This document shows, in pieces, positions 57,484 through 64,000 of a stretch of 64,000 nt of DNA. The translations under genes and the position numbers were made by a program. The notes below the pieces were generated by a model that was not told the DNA's origin, ran no database searches, and saw nothing but the letters and a program-made list of their open reading frames with translations. Each line of letters starts with the position of its first letter. The first letter of the stretch is position 1. This DNA is from Chiayiivirga flava (GTDB taxonomy: Bacteria > Pseudomonadota > Gammaproteobacteria > Xanthomonadales > Xanthomonadaceae), in NCBI RefSeq assembly GCF_014202825.1, contig NZ_JACHHP010000002.1:62001-126000 (forward strand), read 5' to 3'.

Positions 57484-58389
57484 ATGCCCGACATCACCGC
57501 CGTCGCCACCTACCTGCGTGCGCTCCAGGATCGCATCTGCGGCGGCATCGAAGGGATCGACGGCGCGCGCTTCGCGCAGGACGCCTGGACCCGCGCCGAA
57601 GGCGGTGGCGGGCGCTCGCGCGTGCTCAAGGGCGGCGGTGTGTTCGAACAGGCCGGCATCGGCTTTTCCGAGGTGCACGGCGCCACGCTGCCGCCGTCGG
57701 CCACGGCGCACCGCCCCGAGCTCGCGGGTGCGCCGTGGCAGGCGCTGGGCGTCTCGCTGGTGTTCCATCCGCACAACCCGTACGTGCCGACCACGCACAT
57801 GAACGTGCGTTACTTCGAAGCGCGGCCGGCCGGGCGCGATCCGATCTGGTGGTTCGGCGGCGGCTACGACCTCACCCCGTTCTATCCGGTCGACGAGGAC
57901 ATCGTGCACTGGCACCGCACCGCCCAGCGCGCCGCGCTCGCGTACGGCGAGGACGTCTACCCGCGACACAAGCGCTGGTGCGACGAATACTTCTTCCTGA
58001 AGCACCGCAACGAGACCCGCGGCGTCGGCGGCGTGTTCTTCGACGATCTCAACGCCGGCGGCTTCGAGCGCTGCTTTGCCTACACCCGCGCCATCGGCGA
58101 CAGCTTCCTCGACGCCTACCTGCCGATCGTCGAACGCCGCCGCGATACACCCTTCGGCGAACGCGAGCGCGAGTTCCAGCTCTACCGCCGCGGCCGCTAC
58201 GTGGAGTTCAACCTGGTCTGGGACCGCGGCACGCTGTTCGGCCTGCAGTCGGGCGGCCGCACCGAATCGATCCTCATGAGTCTGCCGCCGCGCGTACGCT
58301 TCGAATACGGCTACGTGCCCGAGCCCGGCAGCGCCGAAGCGCGCCTCGCCGACTATCTGCAACCGCGCGACTGGCTGGGCGCCGGTTAG
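57484..58389 (+). CDS. hemF: Aerobic coproporphyrinogen-III oxidase
   Basis: 301 residues (E. coli 299) from the ATG at 57484 ([18 protein letters not shown]). Signatures [19 protein letters not shown] (about 40-58), [18 protein letters not shown] (about 96), [14 protein letters not shown] (about 122), [17 protein letters not shown] and [14 protein letters not shown] (about 238). Oxygen-dependent conversion of coproporphyrinogen III to protoporphyrinogen IX. It completes, with hemDXY at 1.7-5 kb, the haem genes of the window. Confidence 0.97.
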   Translation: MPDITAVATYLRALQDRICGGIEGIDGARFAQDAWTRAEGGGGRSRVLKGGGVFEQAGIGFSEVHGATLPPSATAHRPELAGAPWQALGVSLVFHPHNPYVPTTHMNVRYFEARPAGRDPIWWFGGGYDLTPFYPVDEDIVHWHRTAQRAALAYGEDVYPRHKRWCDEYFFLKHRNETRGVGGVFFDDLNAGGFERCFAYTRAIGDSFLDAYLPIVERRRDTPFGEREREFQLYRRGRYVEFNLVWDRGTLFGLQSGGRTESILMSLPPRVRFEYGYVPEPGSAEARLADYLQPRDWLGAG

Positions 58390-58461
58390 GCACGCAGCGT
58401 CTGCGATGCAGCGTCGACGCACCGCCCGCGAAAGCGACGCGTTCGCCGAAAACACACGCGC

Positions 58462-58577
58462 AAAAAAAAGCTCCGCAGGTTAGGGGGAACCTGCGGAGCC
58501 GGGCTGGAAGCGGGCTTGGGGAGAGCCGGGTTCCAGCGGATCCAGGTCCCGAGGGGGGCGGGAATCTGGATCACGGG
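58462..58577 (-). ncRNA. Candidate sX13-like small RNA with three C-rich hairpin loops
   Basis: Read on the minus strand. Hairpin 1 (58539-58572): GATCCAG outer stem and TCCCG/CGGGA inner stem around a CCCCCCT loop. Hairpin 2 (58503-58537): GCTGGAA/TTCCAGC with inner GGCT/AGCC around CTCCCCA. Hairpin 3 (58470-58499): 12-bp stem GCTCCGCAGGTT around CCCCCT, followed by eight U residues, a perfect terminator. Three hairpins with C-only loops and a length near 115 nt are the hallmark of sX13, a Xanthomonadaceae sRNA that pairs with G-rich mRNA. The 5' end is approximate; a further GGTGG/CCACC hairpin at 58576-58593 may be included. No ORF in the 446-bp gap 58390-58835. Confidence 0.7.
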
Positions 58578-58835
58578 TGGCGTTGCGTCCACCGTGGTTA
58601 CAGACTACGCATCCGGAATGAAGGTTCCCTGAAAGAAACCGTTTCCACACGGTAAAGTTCAGTGCGCATTCATCCCGAAAACGCGGTCGGCAGGTGCGTG
58701 CCCTGCCATTGGTCACGGACGCGAATCGGGGCCGGAACGTCGCACGCGATCGCGTGTGCGCGCCGAACCGAAGGGGCGTGATGGGCCGCGCATGTGTTGC
58801 CGCGTCGAGGCACGCGGAACGCGCCGCGCCGCGTG

Positions 58836-61592
58836 TCAGTGCGCCTCGTCCCAGTTGTTGCCGATGCCCGCATCCACCACCAGCGGCACGCGCAGATCGG
58901 CGGCGGCGGTCATGCGCGATTTCGCCGCGTCCACCAGCGTATCGGCGAAGTCGGCATCGACTTCGAATACCAGTTCGTCGTGCACCTGCATGATCATCAG
59001 CGCGCGCGATGCGTGCGGCACCAGCCAGTCGTGCAGCGAGCGCATCGCACGCTTGATGATGTCGGCGGCGGTGCCCTGCATCGGCGCGTTGATCGCAGCG
59101 CGTTCGGCACCGGCACGCTGGCCCTGGTTGCGCGAGTTGATCTCGTTCAAATAAAGCCGGCGGCCGAACACGGTTTCGACATAGCCCTGCTCGCGCGCCT
59201 GCTGCCGCGCGCGCTCCATGAACGCGTGCACGCCCGGGTAACGCGAGAAGTACAGCGCGATGTAGTCCTGCGCCTCGCCGCGGCCGATGCCGAGCTGGCG
59301 CGCGAGGCCGAATGCGCCCATGCCGTACATGAGGCCGAAGTTGATCGCTTTTGCCGCACGGCGCTGGTTGGTGTCGACCTGGTCGAGCGGCGTCGCAAAC
59401 ACTTCCGCCGCCGTGGCTCGATGAATGTCCTGGCCGCTTTCGAAGGCGCCGATCAGGCTCGGGTCTTCCGACAGGTGCGCCATGATGCGCAGCTCGATCT
59501 GCGAGTAGTCGCACGCCACGATGCGGCGGCCCGCGGGCGCGACGAAGGCCTGCCGGATGCGACGGCCGTCCTCGGTGCGGATCGGGATGTTCTGCAGGTT
59601 CGGATCGCTCGACGACAGGCGCCCGGTCGCGGCGCCGGCCTGGTGGTAGCTCGTGTGCACGCGGCCGGTGAGCGGGTGGATCATGTCCGGCAGCTTGTCG
59701 GTGTAGGTGCCGCGCAGCTTGGCGAGGCTGCGGTGGTCGAGGATCAGGCGCGGCAGTTCGTGCTGGTCGGCGATGGCTTCGAGCGCTTCCTCGTTGGTGC
59801 TCGGACCACCGGACGGGGTCTTCACCAGCACCGGCAGCTTGAGCTCGTCGAACAGCAGCGCGCCGAGCTGCTTGGGCGAGTCGAGGTTGAAGTTGCGCCC
59901 GGCGAGCGCGAACGCGCGCTGCTGCAACGCCAGCATGCGTGCGCTCAGGTCGCTGCTCTGGCGGCGCAGTTCGGCCGCGTCGATCAGCACGCCGTTGGCT
60001 TCGATCGTGGCCAGCACCTCCACCAGCGGCATCTCGATGCCGCGGTAGACGCGTTCGAGCGACGGCTCCGCGGTCACCTTCGCGTGCAATACGCGGTGCA
60101 GCCGCAGCGTGATGTCGGCATCCTCGGCGGCATAGGCCGTGGCGCGTTCCAGATCCACCTGCGCAAATGGAATCTGCTTGGCGCCCTTGCCGCAGACATC
60201 CTCGTAACGGAGCGTGCTGTAACCGAGGTACCGCGCCGCGAGCGAATCCATGTCGTGGCGCGTGGCGGTGGAGTTGAGCACGAAGCTCTCGAGCATCGAG
60301 TCCTCGGCATAACCTGCCAGCGCGATGCCGTGCCGGCGCAGCACGTGCATGTCGTACTTGCCGTGCTGGCCGAGCTTGGGTCGCGACGGGTCCTCCAGCA
60401 GCGGCTTGAGCGCGGCCAGCACGGTGTCCGGGGACAACTGCGCGGGCGCGCCGGCATAGTCGTGCGCGAGCGGCACGTAGGCCGCGCGTCCGGGTTCCAC
60501 CGCGAAACTCAAGCCGACGAGGTTGGCGCGCATCGGATCGAGCGCATCGGTCTCGCAATCGAACGCGATCAGCTCGGCCGCCTGCAGGCGCGCGATCCAC
60601 GCATCCAGTTGCGCGGTGTCGAGCACGGTCTCGTATTCGCCCCTGGCGGCGAGCGCCGGATCGAGTGTTTCGGTCGGCGCCGGCGCGGCCACGTAGCCGG
60701 TGCCGCGCGCACGGCCGGGTTCCTTTTCCTTCGGGGCGGGCACGTCGCCGCCGCCGCCAAGGTCGCGCAGCGCTTGGTTGAAGCCGTAGCGCGCGTACAG
60801 CGTGCGCAAGCTGTCGACATCCGGGTCGCGCAGGCGCAGCTGCTCGGGCGTGCTGTCGAGCTCCACGTCGGTCTTGATCGTGACCAGTTGCCGGTTCAGC
60901 GGAAGCCGGTCGAGCGCCGCGCGCAGGTTGTCGCCGATCTTGCCGCCCACCTTCGCCGCGTTTTCGATCACCGCGTCGAGCGAGCCGTATTCGCCGAGCC
61001 ACTTGGCCGCGGTTTTCGGCCCGCACTTCTCGACCCCGGGAATGTTGTCGATGCTGTCGCCCATCAGCGCCAGCAGATCGACGATGCGCTCGGGCCGCAC
61101 GCCGAATTTTTCCAGCACGCGGTCCGCGTCGAGCACGCTGCCGGACATGGTGTTGACCAGGGTCACGCCCGGCCGCACCAGCTGCGCGAAATCCTTGTCG
61201 CCGGTGGAAATGGTGACGTCGATGCCGCGCGACGCCGCGTCGAGCGCCAGCGTGCCGATCACGTCGTCCGCCTCCACGCCGAAGATGCGCAGGATCGGCA
61301 TGCCGAGCGCCTCGACGATGGTCAGCATCGGGTCGACCTGGGCGCGCAGGTCGTCCGGCATCGCGGCGCGGTTGGCCTTGTAGTCGGGGTACAGGTCGTC
61401 GCGGAAGGTCCTGCCCGGCGCATCGACCACGAAGGCGACGTACTCGGGTTTTTCCTTCAGCGTGGCGCGCAGCATGTTGACCACGCCGAACAGCGCGCCG
61501 GTGGGCTCGCCGGCCGCGTTTGACAGCGGCGGCAGCGCGTGGAAGGCCCGGTACAGGTAGGACGAGCCGTCGATCAGGACCAGTCGAGTCAT
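58836..61592 (-). CDS. polA: DNA polymerase I
   Basis: 918 residues (E. coli 928) from the ATG at 61590-61592. 5'-nuclease domain with DGSSYLYRAFHALPPL and the acidic set around TGDKDFAQLV; 3'-5' exonuclease domain with the DxE motif AFDCETDALD (about 340) intact; polymerase motifs A DYSQIELRIMAHL (about 690), B RRAAKAINFGLMYGMGA (about 735) and C MQVHDELVFEV (about 870). Gap repair and Okazaki-fragment processing. The candidate sRNA lies 260 bp downstream on the same strand. Confidence 0.99.
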   Translation of the reverse strand: MTRLVLIDGSSYLYRAFHALPPLSNAAGEPTGALFGVVNMLRATLKEKPEYVAFVVDAPGRTFRDDLYPDYKANRAAMPDDLRAQVDPMLTIVEALGMPILRIFGVEADDVIGTLALDAASRGIDVTISTGDKDFAQLVRPGVTLVNTMSGSVLDADRVLEKFGVRPERIVDLLALMGDSIDNIPGVEKCGPKTAAKWLGEYGSLDAVIENAAKVGGKIGDNLRAALDRLPLNRQLVTIKTDVELDSTPEQLRLRDPDVDSLRTLYARYGFNQALRDLGGGGDVPAPKEKEPGRARGTGYVAAPAPTETLDPALAARGEYETVLDTAQLDAWIARLQAAELIAFDCETDALDPMRANLVGLSFAVEPGRAAYVPLAHDYAGAPAQLSPDTVLAALKPLLEDPSRPKLGQHGKYDMHVLRRHGIALAGYAEDSMLESFVLNSTATRHDMDSLAARYLGYSTLRYEDVCGKGAKQIPFAQVDLERATAYAAEDADITLRLHRVLHAKVTAEPSLERVYRGIEMPLVEVLATIEANGVLIDAAELRRQSSDLSARMLALQQRAFALAGRNFNLDSPKQLGALLFDELKLPVLVKTPSGGPSTNEEALEAIADQHELPRLILDHRSLAKLRGTYTDKLPDMIHPLTGRVHTSYHQAGAATGRLSSSDPNLQNIPIRTEDGRRIRQAFVAPAGRRIVACDYSQIELRIMAHLSEDPSLIGAFESGQDIHRATAAEVFATPLDQVDTNQRRAAKAINFGLMYGMGAFGLARQLGIGRGEAQDYIALYFSRYPGVHAFMERARQQAREQGYVETVFGRRLYLNEINSRNQGQRAGAERAAINAPMQGTAADIIKRAMRSLHDWLVPHASRALMIMQVHDELVFEVDADFADTLVDAAKSRMTAAADLRVPLVVDAGIGNNWDEAH

Positions 61593-61641
61593 CGCGACAG
61601 TCTAGTGCCAACCGCGGCGATGTGATCCCGACCGCCCGCGC

Positions 61642-62775
61642 TCAGCGGTGCGCCAGCTGCACGAACGGCCGCTCCACGACGCGGTACGACAGCCACGACA
61701 CCGCCAGCACCACCGGCACCAGCCACAGCGCCAGCCGCCCCAGCCCGGCGGCCGGCGGCCAGTGCACGAAGCCGGTGTCGTGCGCCACCTGGAACACCAC
61801 CGCATGCCACAGGTAGAGGCTGTAGCTGATGGCGCCGAGGAATCCGATCACGCGCCCGCCGAACAGCCGCTGCGCCAGCGGCGCGCCGGCCGCCGCGCCG
61901 AACACCACGCACGCCAGCGCCGCGCCGGTGAGCGTGTGGTGCCAGAACAGCAGCGGCACGCGCCCGCGTTCGATCACGCTGCCGTTGAGGTGCAGGTCCA
62001 GCACCATCGCGAACATCGCCAGCAGCCCGAGCAACAACGCCGGCGTGGCGAAACGCACCCCGCGCGCACCCAGCCGCAGCAACGCCCACGCCGCGAGCAG
62101 GCCGGCAAGGAACTGGTCGATGCGTCCGACGATCTGGTTGATCATGCCGGCGCCGTAGACCTCGGTGGGAATGCCGAAGATCAGCACGCCACTGAACAGG
62201 CTCTCGTACGCCGCGAGGCGAAACGCCGCCACCCACAGCAGCACCGCCATCACCACCAGCCATGCCCGCGCACGCGCCAGCACCCACGCCAGCAGCGGCA
62301 GCAACAGGTAGAAGTTCCACTCCACCGGCAAGGTCCACCACACCCCGTTGAGCAGCCCACCCATTGCCGGGTGCAGCCAGAACTGCATGCTCAGATAGGC
62401 CAGCAGTTGCAGCCCGTCGACGGGCCACACGCCGTCGGCGAAGCGTGCCGCCACCAGCAGGATCGCAAGTTGCACGTAGAACGCCGGCAGCACGCGCAGC
62501 GCGCGGCGCCAGATGTAGGTGCGCAGGTCCGGAAACCCGCCGAACCCGTCGATCCAGCGCAGGAACGGCCGCGCCAGCAGGAATCCGGACAGCACGAAGA
62601 ACAGGTCCACGCCCAGATAGCCGGTGGCGAACGGCGCCGTCACGTCGATGCCGGCCACCTGCAGCACCGGCGCCCCGGCCAGCAGCCACAGATGCAGCAG
62701 CATCACCCACACCGCCGCCAGTCCACGCAGGCCGGTCAGTGTCGCGACATGATCGGCATTCGGCGCGCTGGACAT
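61642..62775 (-). CDS. Acyltransferase 3 family membrane protein (OafA/YrhL-like)
   Basis: 377 residues from the ATG at 62773-62775 (MSSAPNADHVATLTGLRGLA). About ten membrane helices. LTGLRGLAAVWVMLLH carries the catalytic-type His; GYLGVDLFFVLSGFLLARPF and WTLPVEWNFYLLLPLL are the other family blocks, and ISYSLYLWHAVVF lies near the C-terminus. Enzymes of this group O-acetylate or succinylate surface polysaccharides, glycolipids or peptidoglycan. The substrate cannot be told from the neighbours. Divergent from the tiny gene at 62893. Confidence 0.9.
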   Translation of the reverse strand: MSSAPNADHVATLTGLRGLAAVWVMLLHLWLLAGAPVLQVAGIDVTAPFATGYLGVDLFFVLSGFLLARPFLRWIDGFGGFPDLRTYIWRRALRVLPAFYVQLAILLVAARFADGVWPVDGLQLLAYLSMQFWLHPAMGGLLNGVWWTLPVEWNFYLLLPLLAWVLARARAWLVVMAVLLWVAAFRLAAYESLFSGVLIFGIPTEVYGAGMINQIVGRIDQFLAGLLAAWALLRLGARGVRFATPALLLGLLAMFAMVLDLHLNGSVIERGRVPLLFWHHTLTGAALACVVFGAAAGAPLAQRLFGGRVIGFLGAISYSLYLWHAVVFQVAHDTGFVHWPPAAGLGRLALWLVPVVLAVSWLSYRVVERPFVQLAHR

Positions 62776-62892
62776 CGCGGCGTTATAGCAGAGTGGCGCG
62801 GTGCACCGGCGCGTGGACGGGCGCCTGCTGGCACAATCGCGCCTACGGCCACGGCGGCAGCCCGCCGCCCCCATCGCAACCGGACCCCGCGC

Positions 62893-63201
62893 GTGAACCC
62901 ACTGCTCGAACTCAACCTCGGCTTCGTCCTGCTGCTGCCGTGGTATCTGATCCTGACCGCGCTGTTCCTGCTGTTTCCGCGGGGCCCGCGCGCGGCGCGC
63001 GTGCGCCTGTTCGAACTTGCGAGCGTGGCGGTTGCGATCGGCGCCTCGGTGGCGGGCGGCATCTGGGGATTCCGCCACGCCGACCTTGCTGCCGGCGCGA
63101 TCTGGAAACAGGTGCTCGCGAGCCTGATCGGCTACGGCGTGTTCCTGCTGGTGCTGGGTCTGGCGGTGGGATTGCGTCGCAGATTGCTGGCACGCCGCTG
63201 A
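62893..63201 (+). CDS. Small three-helix membrane protein of unknown function
   Basis: 102 residues with a GTG start (MNPLLELNLGFVLLLPWYLI). Hydrophobic segments at about 8-28, 40-60 and 75-95 and a basic C-terminus RRRLLARR. Small conserved membrane proteins of this look occur in Lysobacterales; no function is known. The reading frame is supported by its composition and by fit to the gap between the acyltransferase and iadA. About 150 bp downstream (63202-63355) shows no further gene. Confidence 0.65.
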   Translation: MNPLLELNLGFVLLLPWYLILTALFLLFPRGPRAARVRLFELASVAVAIGASVAGGIWGFRHADLAAGAIWKQVLASLIGYGVFLLVLGLAVGLRRRLLARR

Positions 63202-63355
63202 GCGACGACGGCCCGCGCTCCCGTGGCGCCGCAACCCGTCCATGCCGGATGCGGCCGCAGGCGCGCAGGCGTGGCGGCACCGGCACCCGGGCACGCGATG
63301 CCGTCGCCGGCGCATTTCCGTTAAGCTCGCGCGCCGAATTCGACCCCGGACCTCC

Positions 63356-64000
63356 GTGTCGCTGCCCGCCCTGCCCACCGCCGGCCTCCTGCTGCTGCGC
63401 AACGCCGACGTGTTCGCGCCCGAGGCGCTGGGCCGGCGCGATGTACTGCTCGGCGGCGGCAAGGTGCTGTGGCTCGGCGCGCCGGGCGAGGCGCCGGTGT
63501 CCGATGCGGTCGAACGCATCGATCTGGCCGGGCGGCGCCTGATTCCCGGCCTGATCGACGGTCACGTGCACGTGACCGGCGGCGGCGGCGAAGCCGGGTT
63601 CCGCACCCGCGTGCCGCCGATGAAACTCTCGCAGTTCACCACCGCCGGGGTCACCACCGTGGTCGGCCTGCTCGGCACCGACGATGTGGCGCGCAGCACG
63701 CGCGATCTGGTCGCCACGCTGTCCGCGCTGCGCGAGGAGGGCCTGAGCGCGTACGGCCACACCGGCGGCTACCACCTGCCGCCGGCCACGCTCACCGGCA
63801 GCGTGCGCGGCGATATCGTCTTCGTCGATGCGTTGATCGGCGTCGGCGAAGTGGCATTGAGCGATCACCGCTCCAGCCAGCCGACGCTCGACGAACTGCT
63901 GCGCCTGGCTTCCGACGCACACGTGGCCGGCATGATGACCGGCAAGGCCGGCATCGTGCACCTGCACCTGGGCGACGGCGCGCGCGGACTCGATCTGGTC
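63356..64000 (+). CDS. iadA: Beta-aspartyl (isoaspartyl) dipeptidase, N-terminal part (runs off the window)
   Basis: 215 codons from the GTG at 63356 to the window edge (the family is about 390 residues). Amidohydrolase signature GHVHVTGGGGEAGF with the HxH metal pair, VVGLLGTDDVARS, YHLPPATLTGSVRGDIVFVD, ALSDHRSSQPT and GIVHLHLGDG all match IadA. The carboxylated Lys that bridges the two zinc ions falls in the same stretch. It hydrolyses isoaspartyl dipeptides from damaged proteins. No neighbour is visible downstream. Confidence 0.92.
   Translation, partial: MSLPALPTAGLLLLRNADVFAPEALGRRDVLLGGGKVLWLGAPGEAPVSDAVERIDLAGRRLIPGLIDGHVHVTGGGGEAGFRTRVPPMKLSQFTTAGVTTVVGLLGTDDVARSTRDLVATLSALREEGLSAYGHTGGYHLPPATLTGSVRGDIVFVDALIGVGEVALSDHRSSQPTLDELLRLASDAHVAGMMTGKAGIVHLHLGDGARGLDLV

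Noticed and set aside
58462-58593. Candidate sRNA considered as a Spot 42 homologue
   Set aside because: The position after polA matches, but neither the sequence nor the C-rich-loop architecture resembles Spot 42.
58794-61523. A 909-codon plus-strand frame antisense to polA
   Set aside because: It overlaps the whole of polA and is His/Arg/Val-biased as expected for a shadow frame.

Overview
This window is a GC-rich, densely coded chromosomal segment of a gammaproteobacterium, most likely from the order Lysobacterales (Xanthomonadales; Xanthomonadaceae or Rhodanobacteraceae type). Reasons: the proteins are gammaproteobacterial (RpoD, PolA, HemF, the def/fmt/rsmB/dprA/smg/topA/tsaC block), there is a XanB2-like chorismatase beside hemF, a BlaI/M56 pair, an ntrYX pair linked to trkAH, and short inverted palindromic repeats of a kind common in that order. 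The genus cannot be named from the sequence. No rRNA, tRNA, CRISPR array, prophage or intact insertion sequence was seen.

Layout. 0-14 kb: the start of a thioesterase, a ferredoxin-NADP reductase, a second hotdog thioesterase, the haem operon hemD-hemX-hemY, a small enzyme-fold protein, a PLP-dependent dehydratase, aminopeptidase N, a tyrosine-rich lipoprotein, a small basic protein, and a BlaI-type repressor overlapping an M56 (BlaR1-like) peptidase with tandem operators in front. 14-25 kb: a fused indolepyruvate ferredoxin oxidoreductase, then a purine-degradation cluster (a deaminase that looks like an adenine deaminase, divergent from xdhA-xdhB-xdhC). 25-30 kb: a DUF2238 membrane protein, a wrecked phzF-like gene, a double cNMP-domain/rhodanese protein with a pentanucleotide tandem repeat upstream, rpoD and dtd. 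30-36.6 kb: an LpxL-family acyltransferase, two bacterial-PH membrane proteins and trkH-trkA. 36.6-47 kb: ntrX and ntrY separated by three envelope-glycan glycosyltransferase genes, then DUF4390, rsmB, fmt and def. 47-64 kb: a LysM protein, dprA, smg, an RDD/pilin-like chimera, topA, tsaC, an unknown anchored protein, a chorismatase, hemF, a candidate C-rich-loop small RNA, polA, an acyltransferase, a tiny membrane protein and the start of iadA.

Most interesting items: (1) a candidate small RNA downstream of polA (minus strand, about 58462-58577) with three hairpins that each display a run of C in the loop, the architecture of the Xanthomonas sRNA sX13; (2) a protein fusing an RDD membrane domain to a type IV pilin-like segment; (3) an M56 peptidase with seven copies of a 34-residue repeat; (4) an NtrX that lacks the sigma-54 contact motif GAFTGA; (5) a nine-copy CGGTG tandem repeat in the leader of a signalling protein; (6) paired palindromic repeats at five intergenic sites plus a second dispersed repeat family.
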